From Alligator mississippiensis (lineage: Eukaryota > Chordata > Crocodylia > Alligatoridae), in NCBI RefSeq assembly GCF_030867095.1, contig NC_081824.1, forward strand, positions 47,774,882-47,838,881: a stretch of 64,000 nucleotides of DNA, in the 5' to 3' direction. A program made the translations under genes and the position numbers. Below are positions 33,791-45,633 of the stretch, piece by piece; within the stretch, counting starts at the first letter, position 1, and each line of letters begins with the position of its first letter. The notes under the pieces were generated by a model that saw only the letters and a list, made by a program, of their open reading frames with translations, made no database searches and had not been told where the DNA came from.

Positions 33791-36700
33791 CCTTTGATGG
33801 GAAGGATAGCATATAGACCTAATAAATAAATAGATACCGTCTTTTTTTTTCCAGTAGGCTGAATGAAGCCAATTAAACAGAGGAAAAGTCCTGGCCTAAG
33901 AACACAGAAAAGCTAAGAAAATTTTCACTAAAATATCAGATCCAAAGGCTGAGTGCTTTGACAATAAACATTGTCCCATATCTTTCTTCCTTTTACAGGA
34001 ATGCCATTTGGTAAAGGAAATGCTCATATTATCTTAATATGATGCAGCATTAACTCCAGCTGCAAATGGATTATAGTTGCATAATGGAGGAAGAAAAATC
34101 CTGGAATTAGGAAAAATCCTGACAAAATTTCCTTTGTCAAACAAAAAGAAAAATTCATTTGACTACACAAGACACAAAAGATGAATTCAGAAGAGAAATT
34201 TGTCTGTGAAGCTACATTCCAAACTTTTGATTTAATGACTAACATTTTTTTAGTTTGGTTTTCTGCCAGCATATTGCCAAAGCTGCACTTCTTTGCTTAA
34301 TAATTTCCACGCTTTGTGCTATCTACATATTCTTTCTCACTATTTTAATCTTTTTGGGAACCATAACATGTTAGCTTTGGGATGATTTTCTTTCCAGGTG
34401 CAACAGTCATGGTCCAGGTTGTTTTGCATAACTGTTTGGAAATATGCCGACTTTCCCAGAAGTATCTGGCTTGCCATTTTTTTTCTGTACTAAGATGCTA
34501 AAGATTGGAGGTACTGAGAATGATTTATGTTGTTTCCACCTTTATGCCTGGTTAACTCCTTTTTTGGTTTAAATGTGGCCCTGTTAAATCAGCAGAAAAA
34601 TACTATGGATCAGTTTGGCCTTCTGTGTGTAGTTCTTGTGAATGAAGCATTAAGGCCTTGAGAGAGTCATGTAGTCAATCAGATCCTGCTGGCCTTTTTC
34701 CTGTTACTGGATAAAAATTGGATACATCATTTATGCCACTTTAAGATTAAGGGGCTCACTCTCATCTTCAATTAGATTAGATAGGGGAAGGTCTGGGACT
34801 GAAATGAAAAAGTGAGGAAATATAATTTATAGAGGTGTTCTTGATATATTTATATAGCACTGTTCATCCAAAAGAACCTCAAATACATAAATACTCATAA
34901 CTGAAATGCAGCCATTTCTAAGGTGGAGTGCAATAGTTGTTTAGTATAGGAACAGGAAATACTATATGCAGTTGAAACTGCAGGAAGAATTGAAGGAGAT
35001 GGAGTGTTCTTAAATGATTAGAGGTGGCCAAGACCCAAAGATGAACTCATATTTGCAAAAAGTGCTTTGGCACCTTTAGGCACCACTATTGGTCAGCACC
35101 TTGAAAATATAACACCTTTATGGACTCAGAGGCATCTGGACCATTTCAGAAGGGGAATGTTTCAATAAACAGCCACTGTTACATTCTAATATTTGTGTAT
35201 TGACAAGATGGAAACAGTACAATGTAACAAAACTACTCCAACTTTAACACTTCTTCATCCAGCATTAAAGCTGTAGTAGTTTTTCTATGTTTGTCCACAT
35301 GTAACAATTATAATGTAACAGTTGCTTCTCTTCTGAAATTTCTCTAAATGTATGTGGCCATACCCTCCTAGTGCCACGCTGAGACATTACTTAAGTATTG
35401 ATGCAGGGGGATGAATGTTGTATACTAAATTAGGTGGCATTCCTATAGGCCCAGTCCTGACTAATTTGATTCCCTCTAGTGTCCTGCAACTTTTTCTCAT
35501 CCTTGCAGGAGAGATGGTGGAAAGACAGGGAAGCCAACATTCCTTTCAGAAAAACTAACCTCAAAGCTGACATGTTTTTTCACTGATGTTATGGTTTCAA
35601 AGCAGAAGCCAAATGTAAAGATGTCCATGTTCTGGGTTTTCCCTGGATGTTTGATCAACCTGAAATGATACAATCTATATTAAACCAAAATGCCATTTGG
35701 CCCATTCATGTATCAGGCTTGGTGGAAAATCTAGCAGTTTCCAATCCAATGAATTCTTTGATATTTTAGAGGCACAAAACTTTTCCTGAATGCTGGCTCC
35801 AGTTCCTGTTTTTACCCAATTTAGAGCTAAAATAGCTGAATTACAAGGTCAAGTATCTTGCTGAAGGCCATATCATGAGTCATTGGGTTAGAACTTTGTC
35901 CTTTTTGTCTCTCAGCCTTTTGTGCTAATCATTAGTATACATAATGTAATGAAAATTTGGAATATCCCCAGAAGGGAGTCTTGCTTAGACCACTTCCTCT
36001 CTTGCTCACTGCTACAGACCTCAGTTCTTGGCTTAGGCAGATTTCCAGCTGAATTTCATAATGCAAAATAACATGTTAAGTTAAATTTCAAGTGGGATAA
36101 AGAGCATCTACAGCACTTCAAAATACAAACATTCTTCTAAATTTAAACATAACATCAAGAAGGAATGTTAGAGAGTATTCAAGAGTAAACAATATACTAG
36201 ATAAGAAAAATATACAACAGGCTGTGCTGTTATTCACCACTAGCTATCTAAAGAGATTTAAATAAAAATAACCAGCTGTGCTGACTTGCTGAGAAATCAT
36301 TAATAATATTAGAGATTTCATTAAATGTTGTGTTAAAACTCCTCTATTTAATATTAGTATAAAGAAGCATCTTATAAACTCAGGGTGTTGTAATGAAAGA
36401 TGCAATCATTCCCATGTAACCTCATAAATTCTCTTGCTAGTCAATCTTGAGTCTATGAGCGCTAATAAAATTCTCATGAGAACATAGTATCCATCTATAA
36501 AAACTCCTGAACTCTGCATGGGAATCAGCTGTTTTAGAAGGGTTCAGGGGTTCAAGCCTGTGGTTTATTTATTAAAATGTTCTCAGTAAGTATATCATGG
36601 TACACTAGATAACAACACATATTCTGTGTAAGGAACATCCATCTTCTATATAATGCATGAATATTAAACCTTAAAAGGAGAAATAAAGATTAACCTTAAG

Positions 36701-39700
36701 CTAGATTTAAGCCCAAATACATCCCACCATTTTCTAACTAGAGGCACACAACAGCAGAGATGAGGGTTTGTTTTCTTTTAATAAAAGCAGCAGCTCAATG
36801 AGTTTTTGTTATGTGTTGAGTTACAGAAAGAAAATACAGTTCACCTGAGTTTTTAGTGCAAAAAATTGGGATGTGTTTAGTGTTAGGGTTATGAAATATG
36901 GCAGTGACTAAGAGTTCAGGTACAAGCACTGGTATTAGAAAAGCAAATAAGTACAGAGTCCCGAGTGAACTTAATGAAGCCTTCAGTAAGGACCTGTCTA
37001 GTAAACTGTCCTTTCTGCAGCTGGGACATACACACATACCATTTTGTATCCCTTTGGGATCCAAATGTAGAGCATGTGATCATTTGTTGTGTTTCTTTAC
37101 CCATAGCATGATCAGAAGCCTGTGCAGCAGGCCAGTGTAAGTCCATTTAACTCTTCTCTCCAGAGACTGCATGCAGGTTTGAAACATGGGCTCCAAATTG
37201 AACTCAGTCACCACTGATTGAAATTTAACGTTGTTTTCTCTTAAGTTCCTGGTGTGTTTCTAGTGAATCCAAGGAATGACACAGGCTCCTTCTACTGACT
37301 ATAACACCACCTTGAAATTCCCATGTATATGTTCAGAAAATTTTGTTTAGTCTGGAGAGTAAAATACTGGCTTAATACTTCAAAGCTGTGTGGTTCAAAC
37401 CCAGTTAGGACTGCATTTTTATTTTAAAAAATCTTGATCTCTTTCTTGATTTTCCATGTGAGTACACTACATTTACAGATCTTAAATGCCTGGATTAGAA
37501 AGATAATTAACAAAAATATTCAAATAACTCTTTTTCTTGGAGAAGCAAACTTAATATATTGTATCCTTAGCTTGCTGGCATCTTCCACAGTGAAAACCAA
37601 ATGATTGTCTCCTCTAGGTATGCAGTGAAGGCATTTAAATACCTTGCCAAATACCTTTCAAAACTAAACCCTAACCATGCAACCAGTTAGGCACATTGTA
37701 TGCCTTCACTCAGGTGAATAGTCTCACCTAAGCCAAGTAAAATTATACATAAGTGTTTGCAGGTTTGGTGCTTAAATGACTATTTCCAGTTAGATGATGA
37801 TGGTATTTACATTAGCCATTGGGCTTCTTGCACGAAGAATTAGGAAGTGCAAGGAAATGGAGCATTTAGCAAGCTTTCTAAATTAGAAATTGGATCTAGG
37901 TTCTGTTAGGTTCTATTTTGCCCAAGCTTCAAAGAGAAATTATTCCAGCTGTGTTTCTTTTCTAATAATAATGATGCCTCGTATTTATATAGTGCTTCCT
38001 TGAAAAGATCCCAAATTGACAAGGCTTTCTAGAAATTATTGCTGCTAATAATGTATTTTAGTCATTAAAGTCACCTTGGAAAAGAGCATGGCAATTATTT
38101 AATGATCATGCACAACAGTTTAGAAAGGAGATGATCAGTGCCTTATCCAATTAAAAATAGGGAAGCGGGGGGGGGGGGGGCAAATCTATGTAGGCAGACT
38201 ATAAATAATAACTCAGTATGAGTGCCAGTGAATCTTATACAGCTATAAGTTTTAACTTGCCACAGTTACCTCCATTTCTCCCTTGCATCCAGAGCTGGCA
38301 ACTCCCAAAGGAGGAAATGATTTTGTATTGACTCAGAAAGAATGATATCTCTTGAAACAATAACTCCACATGTTGTATTTGTAGGTCTACCTTGGATTCT
38401 CCTTGTATGTTTAGCTGGCCCTGTTTAGTTTGTAAAAGGTTAGCCTAAAATAGTGCAGGCCAACCTTTTTGGCAAGCATGCCACAGATTAAAACCCATAT
38501 CCCTTCCATGAGTGCCACTCCAATTCCCTTCAGCTGCCCTGATCAACTGCTCTCTGCTTCTCACCCTCCCTGCTGTGTACCACATGTTGCCCACCCCTGG
38601 CCCAAGGCATTGCACAACATCTCTATGGCTGTTACCACTATAAATCATGTTTCACACAGACAAGATTATATGGCCCACAACCAGTTTGTATCCATTTTGA
38701 AGACAGGCAGGCAAAATCTGTGCATTTTAATGCATTCAAATACCAATATAATTTTTTGTTTTTAAGTCTAAATAGGGTTATAGATCTAAGTGAGTCAGTT
38801 AATTGATCAGTTATCTCAAAGCCCCAGCCAACTGCTGACAAACCAAATTCATAATTGGCACTTATGCTAAAAATTAATCATGGTAACACATGGTATTCAT
38901 TAGCTATTTACTACATTTTACAGAGCCAATAGTTTCCTGACTCCATTTCAAGTCTCACAGTTCTTCATTTTATGTAAAACTTCCAAAAAAAACCCAACAC
39001 AAAACAAACAAACAAAAACCCTGACAAGACCCTGACCTACATGTTCTTATTACCACAGCCATTTTGAAATGCATGGAGGCTTAATACACAATACGGTGAG
39101 GCATCACTGAAGCGTTCTAATTAGAACATGAACAAGCACATCTATAAACACCCGAAGTGCTCAAGAATACAAATGATAGAAAGCAATGTTTATGCAAGAA
39201 TCCATGAAACACTGAAACATGAACTGTGATGTTGTGGCCTAATTTTATACTTTGATATAAATAAAACACTTTTAAAATCAGTTTTATTTTTAAATAATTA
39301 TGTAGAGTACAGAACAATTCCTTGTTACATTACATGGGTAAGTTGTATCCTGTTGTCTCCAGAATCTAGGAAATGCTATTCATTATGCATGAATACATCC
39401 AGTAGCTTTATCTGAAAAAAAAACAACAACTCCCTGTGTCCCAGAAATCTGTCAGTGCTTCAACAGCCCATAGAGCCACTGGAAGCTGGTATGATTTAGA
39501 GTAGATTTAAACATGCTTAAAACTGTGGCACAGATCCAGCCTTATACAAGAAAGTCCAGAAACTGGGGTAGAACAAAGGGTCCTTTGTGTCTGTCTTACA
39601 GTTTAATATCTGGCCCTAAACATAAGGATTGAAATTTTGATTCTGTTGAAGGCATCTGGGCCAGGTGCTTTATTAGCTGGTAAAAGAATAGCTTGCTGTT

Positions 39701-39754
39701 TGCTGCAACATCAGACCATTGGTCTGCATTCTCTTCCCTGCAGCAAGAGAAAAA
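33791..39754. other. Intergenic DNA, AT-rich, no gene recognised
   Basis: About 6 kb of AT-rich DNA. A poly(G) run is at 38168-38180. Two decayed copies of a 'tatttatatagtgctt/atatttatatagcactg' motif lie near 34845 and 37982, typical of an ancient widespread repeat. A hAT remnant lies at 38456. The stretch 36240-36520 is very AT-rich with several TAAT cores and could be regulatory, but that cannot be shown here. Confidence 0.5.
38456..38599 (+). mobile_element. hAT element remnant (GGCAACC type)
   Basis: It opens with CAGGCCAACCTTTTTGGCAAGCATGCCACAG-type sequence and ends with GTTGCCCACCCCTG, the complement of a CAGGGGTGGGCAAC end. It resembles the 47874-48123 element ('catgagtgcca' is shared). 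No target duplication is recognisable. Confidence 0.5.
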
Positions 39755-39757
39755 GGT

Positions 39758-39862
39758 ACTTTTCATCTTCTTTATGGCAACCCTTCAGGTATTTGAAGAC
39801 TGCTATCATGTCCCCTCTTTAAATGCCTTTTTCTGGAAGCTGAGCATGCCTAGCTCCTAGTA
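39758..39862 (-). mobile_element. CR1 LINE fragment
   Basis: 'cccttcaggtatttgaagactgctatcatgtcccctcttt' and 'gctgagcatgccta' are the plus-strand complement of the CR1 C-terminal region. It is an ancient, short piece. Confidence 0.65.
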
Positions 39863-42800
39863 TGGTGAAATGATGATAGCTAACAAGTCTTTGCTCCTGT
39901 CAGAAGCTCAGGTTAACATGTGGTTGTTTTCTTGGATCAGCACACTTTTGTGTGTGTCTATGCATTATGGATAGGTCCTCTTAATTGAACTGATGGCCTT
40001 CTTCCTCAGAACTCTGTAGTAGGACAAGCCAGAGTTCATTGCATCAGGTGCTACAGATACTTCTAAAGCATGTGATTCAGGTAACCTTGTTTTATGCTAA
40101 TGTACTATGGGATAGTTGCTTACATTTTCCCAGAATACACTGATACAAATAGTTAGATGGAAAGGTACATAGGACATGCATGCCTTTTTTTTATACTAGC
40201 ACAGCTGTGGGTACATCCTGACCTGTGTTATTTATATCTGTACTTCAGGTTGATACAAAATTGCAGCTGAATGAGTACCCTGTGGACAGGACATAAGCGG
40301 GTGATCACACAGCGTCAGTCACTGTGAACAAAACAATTGTATTTGAATTTGTAAAGGCAAAAAAAAAAAAAAAATTCTGTTGGGTCGAGAGTCTGTCTTT
40401 TTGAGAGTTTCAGCCAGAATTACTGTATTTATATTTCACAAGATTATAAACCTCAAATTAGGGTTTATGAAGGAAAAATACTGACAAGCCATTATCTGTA
40501 GTATTGTATTCACAAGGCTATAATTATAGCTCTACCATAATGAGTAAAACTTTGTGGTCAAAATGATAGCTGAAGTATAGTGTTTTTCCATGGGATATTT
40601 CTTCCACAATAGACATATAACTTGAAATCTGGAGTAGAGGCTGAAGTTTTCGTTGAATGTTTTTTCTGATACCTGTGTAGGAAGGGCCTGTTATGCTGAA
40701 GTTCCTTAACCCAGCCTCTCCTTTTATGCTTACAAATAAACATGAATATGACTTTTCAGTAATAATTAATTGTAGGTTTAAATTAAACATCTTCTGTAGG
40801 TCTACATTACATTTGCACAGATTTTACTTCTGTACTTTAATATGTCAACTTTAGATTGCTTGACTTTTCTTTCTTTTAATATCAATTTTGCATGCAACTT
40901 AGTGTTTAAAAAAACCCCACAAAACCCTAACTATACAAGCAAGAGTTCCATAGTGTGAAGATATCAGCTGGGATAACAAATGGGCCAATGATAGGGTTAG
41001 AACTTGGGGACCGATAGCAGAAACTTGACCTAACAGAGTAGAAGGCAGTTATCCTCCTACTACTAAAGGGAAGCCCATAACATTTCACAGTTGTTTTCTA
41101 ACAGTAAAGGGAATATTAAGAATCAAGCTCTAAGTTCTTCTGGGGAATATGTTTCAATGAATGCAATCTTCCATCCCTGTCTTTCCTCATCCTGTTTCTC
41201 TTTTTCTCTCCCCGACCCCCCAATCCCTGTCTCACTTTCTATTCCTAAACTCTACATGCTCAAACTTTTTCCCTTCCCATTTTTTCTTGTCTTCTGCTTT
41301 CCCCTACACCAGCTTCTTTTCCCATTAAATTCCTGACCCCTTCTTCATCTCTGAATATTCCCTGAGGTTCTTTCCCTCATTCCCAACCCCAGATCCTCTC
41401 TTGCTTCCCTCCTATATACTCCATCTTCTGTTCCTGTTCTTCAGACCCCAGCTCCTACCTCCTGTTTCTGTCCTGCCTCCATTCTCTCTTCTCCAAACTC
41501 CTAGTGTTCTTCTCCCAACAGCTCCCCAGTCTCCTGCTCTTAAACCCTCTCTGTATTTGAATCGGGCAGCTTGCTATTTTTCCTTGTTGCTTTGGCATCA
41601 GCAGCAAGAGTATTGCTAGCACAGGAGAAAGTTCCTAAGAAGAGAAACTGTTTGGCAAACTGACCTTATTATCTAGGTCAGGTTTGCCAAGTCTACCGCT
41701 AGCACTAATCACCTGTGATGAAAAATACAGCAATGGTTTAACAGGATTCAGGAATATTACACAGCAGGCTGGGAAAGGAAATGAAGGGTACTTTCTGCAC
41801 CTGACAAGGTAAATGAAATATAGACAGATAGTTTGCCAGGACTCACACATTCCTATGAAAAATCCTGTAGAACTGGGGGCTGAGTTGCTCTTTAGGGCTT
41901 ACAGTGCAGGCGGAGAGTGTGTTTGTTCTGCTCTGGAGCTCTAAGTAGAACGGCATGGTTCTGCCTAATACAATCCACCCTTTATTTTACAGCACTTTTC
42001 AAGAGCCACAATTCTCAGACTGCAGCATAAAAGCTGCACAAGGGCTGAAGAGTTTAGTTTAAGAATCTGTTTTCAATGAGCATTTTAAGGGATGCCTTCC
42101 CTCAGGTGTTCTATATCTGTTTCCAAATATACTACAAATCTCATTTTCTTTTCATGAGAGACTTGTGGTCCAAGGAGAGCAGTTCTGGTTTCCACTCAGA
42201 AGCTGCACAGCTAATATCAAATGGCTGTTTGATCACAAAAGCTCAATGCTGATGAAGGCAATAAATGGAATGCCAAAAAACAGGAATAAAATCATGTAAC
42301 CTAATAAGAATACTTGCTTCAGGTTCTAGTTACTTCTTCTAATGGAAGAATTCCCAAACATTATGAAGTTCAAGAAATGAAATCTGAAGGACACAGTCTT
42401 TGGTTGAGGTTATCAAAGGAGCCAAGGGGCATGACTATACTGTTCCCCTGGAAGCCCCTGCTTACCTGTTCCTGCTCTTCATGTGTATTGGAGTGCTATA
42501 GAAGCAGTATAGACCTATCCTAAGCTAAAGCTATGCCTGTAAAGTGGACAAATAGCAACCTCCAGCTCACCAAGCTGCTCCATGCTGCCTCCTAATGTAG
42601 CTGGGTCTGCATGGCTCTGCGGATCAGCTAATTATCCTGAGGACAAATTAACCAGTGCTGTTAATGAGCTACCCTGAAGAAAATAACAAAGAACTGCTTC
42701 TGCATTGGGAGGCAAGCCGCTAAAGCAGCTTAATGTACTTGTGGGCACTGCTGCTGGATGCAGAAAGTTCCTTGTGTAGATGTGACTTAAAGAGTTAGAA

Positions 42801-43040
42801 ATCCAGCTCTCATTAGGCTAAATAGAAGTGTCTAATTCCCCTAGGTGCCCTTTGGATGCTGCTTTACTTTGGAGAACCTTTGTGTGAGCTCCCACATAAT
42901 CAGTGTTCAGACTGTCGTGTGATCTGGCATTTTTAAAATGCACTTCTGTTAGTGCACTGCTGTAGAGTGCTTCAGGGACAACAAACCATTACTTCTTTTA
43001 GTACCCTTTAGGTTTAGCTCATTCATATTAACAGCAGCTT
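39863..43040. other. Intergenic DNA, no gene recognised
   Basis: AT-rich, with pyrimidine-rich stretches at 41180-41540 that create spurious open frames and a poly(A) tract near 40358. No gene is seen. Confidence 0.6.
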
Positions 43041-43044
43041 TCAT

Positions 43045-43338
43045 CTACCTGAAGGGGGTTCCAAAGAGGATAGTGCTAGACTGTTCTCAGTGGTGGCAAA
43101 TGACAGAACAAGGAGTAATGGTCTCAAGTTGCAGCATGAGAAGTTTAGGTTACATATTAGAAGTCATCTCTTGAGAAGGGGAGTGAAGCATTGTAACAGG
43201 TTACCCAGATAGGTTGTGGAACCTCCATCCTTCAAAGTTTTTAAGACCAAGCTAGAGAAAGCCTTGGCTGGGATGATATAGTTGGGATGGTAGGACTAAA
43301 TGACCTCCTGAGGTCCCTCCCAACCCTATGATTTTAAG
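43045..43338 (+). mobile_element. Old CR1 LINE 3' end
   Basis: The sense-strand blocks are 'atctacctgaagggggttccaaagagga', 'agtggtggcaaatgacagaacaaggagtaatggtctcaagttgca' and 'ggtaggactaaatgacctcctgaggtccctcccaaccctatgatttt'. Frames are lost. It is the old subfamily seen at 29.5 kb. Confidence 0.85.
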
Positions 43339-43487
43339 AAAAGAAATGTGTAGAATGTTGCTAACAGAGGCTTGGTGTACAACAACTGAATGCCACACTT
43401 GGGAAGGCAGGAGCAATAATTGTTGTGATTCAACTGAATTGTGTTTATGCCCAGAGAGCCATCAGGATCAAATCCCCCATGCTAGAG

Positions 43488-43566
43488 CAGTGATTCTCAA
43501 CCAGGTTGCTGTGGTACCCTGGGGTGCCCTGAGATCCTTTCCAGGGTGCCCTGGGATGCCAGACAC
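43488..43566 (+). mobile_element. hAT element left-end fragment
   Basis: It starts CAGTGATTCTCAACCAGG, a hAT terminus, followed by 'ggtgccctg' repeats. The right end is missing. The sequence switches to CR1 at about 43567. Confidence 0.5.
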
Positions 43567-43652
43567 CTATTATCTAACCTAAACTTCCCCTGCTGCAACT
43601 TGAGCCCATTGCTCCTTGTTCTGTCATCTGCCACCTCTGAGAACAGTGTTAA
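43567..43652 (-). mobile_element. CR1 LINE fragment
   Basis: 'ctaacctaaacttcccctgctgcaacttgagcccattgctccttgttctgtcatctgccacctctgagaa' matches, in antisense, the CR1 block also present at 29695-29760 and (sense) at 43085-43140. Confidence 0.75.
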
Positions 43653-43879
43653 CATGATTTGTAGAATAAGCAGATGGCACATAGGAATCCATACTTTTAA
43701 AAACATGCTGCCCTGTTGAGGTCCTTCTGAGTGCTTTGCAACAGGAGCGAGAAAGTCATTTTCTGGAGTCAAAAAAGAAAGAGGAGTGACAACTAAGAGC
43801 TGGCCTTTTCCAAGGATGCCTCCAGCCTAGAAAGGTTTAGGACCCTGTCCCACCGCCGGTTGGATGATTTTTTGTAGGA

Positions 43880-44900
43880 AAGGAGGGAGTGTGCCTGTGA
43901 GGGGCTGTACCCCGCTCTCTCCCTGCCCCAGCAGCTTCGCCCAAGAGCGGGTGGACAGAGCAGCCGCGTGCCCTTCCCTGGCCTTCAACATGGGCACGGT
44001 GCAGGCTCCCCCGCCGTGCCGCTCCCTGGTTTGCGCTTGGCTCCCCTCGGCCTGAAGCACCTGAGCGCCGCCAGAACTGCCCCGCAGCCCCGCGGGGGGC
44101 CACATCTGCCCCTCGCTGCAAAGAAAGCGAGACTGTCGCCGGCTCGCAGGCAGCGGTGCTCGTCACGGCGGCGTGCCGCCCTCCCAGGAGCCGGGTGGCC
44201 ACCCCGGGCGTGTGGTGCGCACCCCGCGCCTCGGGGCCGGGAGCTGAAAGCAGAGCGAGAGATCAAGCGAAGGTGGCAGAGGGAGGGACAGCAGCAACCC
44301 CCTGAGAGGGCTCTGCAAGGCCGCCCCCGCCCCGCCCCGCCCCAGCCCGGCGCGGCCCCGCAGCGGCCCCTGGCGCCCGCGTGCGGTGGAGCTGGGGCCG
44401 GGCTGGGGCGGGGCGGCCCGCGCCTCCTCCTTGGTCGGGGCCGGCGGCGGGAGCAGGTAGGGAGGCGCCGGGCCGCGCTCAGCCGCAGCCATAGCCCGGC
44501 CGGGCTGCGCTGCGCTGCCCCGTGCCCCCGCAGCTGCAGGGAGGGACGAGCCGGCTCGGTTCCCCCTGCTCCCTGCCTCCTGCTCTGCTTTCTGCTCCCG
44601 GCCCGGATCCGCCCGGTGCGGCTGCCAGCCCCTGCTCGTGCCGGGACTCCCCCGGCCTCGGGGCGGCCCTCCGCGGGCATAGGGCTGCGCAGGGCCGGGG
44701 CCTTCCTCAGTCCCGGCCCGAGTCCTGCGGGTCTCGGTCTTCCCCCGCACCTGCCAGTCCCCTTGCGGGGTGTCAGAGCCAAAGGCAAGGGCTCTGCCTG
44801 GCAGCAGGGGGCGTCTCGGGGCCCTGCGCTGTGCACCAGGCCTCGGGCCTGGTGGTGGTGGTGGCAGAAGTGCACGTGGGCCCGTGCTGGCAGGTCTCTG
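43880..44900. promoter_or_regulatory. TMEM14A: CpG island / promoter of TMEM14A
   Basis: About 1 kb of very GC- and CpG-rich DNA in AT-rich surroundings, without a TATA box at a fixed site. Several GC boxes are clustered at 44322-44346 (CCGCCCCGCCCCGCCCC-type), as in housekeeping vertebrate promoters. It lies 0.7-1.7 kb upstream of the first coding exon of TMEM14A, in the right place for its transcription start. Whether transcription is also initiated on the other strand cannot be told from sequence. Confidence 0.8.
44340..44456 (+). other. TMEM14A: Probable non-coding first exon of TMEM14A
   Basis: A strong splice donor CAG|GTAGGG lies at 44456/44457, just downstream of the GC boxes. The first coding exon (45548 onward) begins with an acceptor and has the start codon 10 bases in, so a 5' UTR exon is required upstream. 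The start of the exon is not determined, and the left limit given is only nominal. Confidence 0.5.
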
Positions 44901-45547
44901 GCAGAGGCTTCGGCTACCAGAGCGGTCGATGCTGCCAGCAACAGCCACATCCAGTGGGCAACAGAAAGTGCCCCTCAACTTGCCCAGGCCTTCTGCTAGC
45001 GATCGCTGCTTCCACAGCTGATGCTCCCAGGGGTGCATGCGCACCCCCTGAGATGGGCTGTGCACCCCCTGGGAGCACCAGCTGCAAAACTGGAAGTGCA
45101 CTTCAGGTTTCACTGCTGGCTGGATGATCCCCCCCCACCCAGACAATCTGGTACCCCCCCAGACTCGGGAGGCACTGGTCGACCATGCTGGAGCCGTCCG
45201 AAGGTGCAGGCATGGGCATGGGCTGGCAGCTTTCCTGGGGTGGCTGCTTTAAGCCAGCAGAAGGCTTGTAGTATGGACAAGCCCCTACTCCTATACTTAG
45301 GGTAGGGCCCAATTATAGATCAAACACAGTGTCTAAGCATTGAAGGGAGCAGAGACAGGAAGGAGTGGGGTTATATGATAAAGACCATGTGTTTGCTCGC
45401 TTTAGACGCACATCTTGAGTATATTAAAACAGTGCTAGAAGATGGCTCGTTATTAATGCTGGGGACAGTGTATAAAGCTGAAAGGGGAATATAATTTTAC
45501 AGTGGAACGTGCTTGTCAGCAGTGCTGCTGTTTCTTTTCTTCTCCAG

Positions 45548-45633
45548 AGTTGTCACCATGGCTGTCGACTGGATCGGTTTTGGTTATGCTGTGTTGTTGG
45601 CTGCCGGAGGTGCCATGGGATATGTACGGAAAG
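45548..45633 (+). CDS. TMEM14A: TMEM14A exon 2 (first coding exon)
   Basis: The acceptor TTCTTCTCCAG ends at 45547 and the donor AAG|GTAAGG lies at 45633/45634. The first 10 bases are 5' UTR, followed by the ATG at 45558. It encodes residues 1-25, starting MAVDWIGFGYAV, and leaves phase 1. Confidence 0.95.

Noticed and set aside
43968-45146. Very long open frames (up to 343 codons) on both strands in the CpG island
   Set aside because: They overlap in several frames at once, are Ala/Arg/Pro/Gly-rich as expected of random GC-rich DNA, and have no domain. They cover the TMEM14A promoter and first intron.
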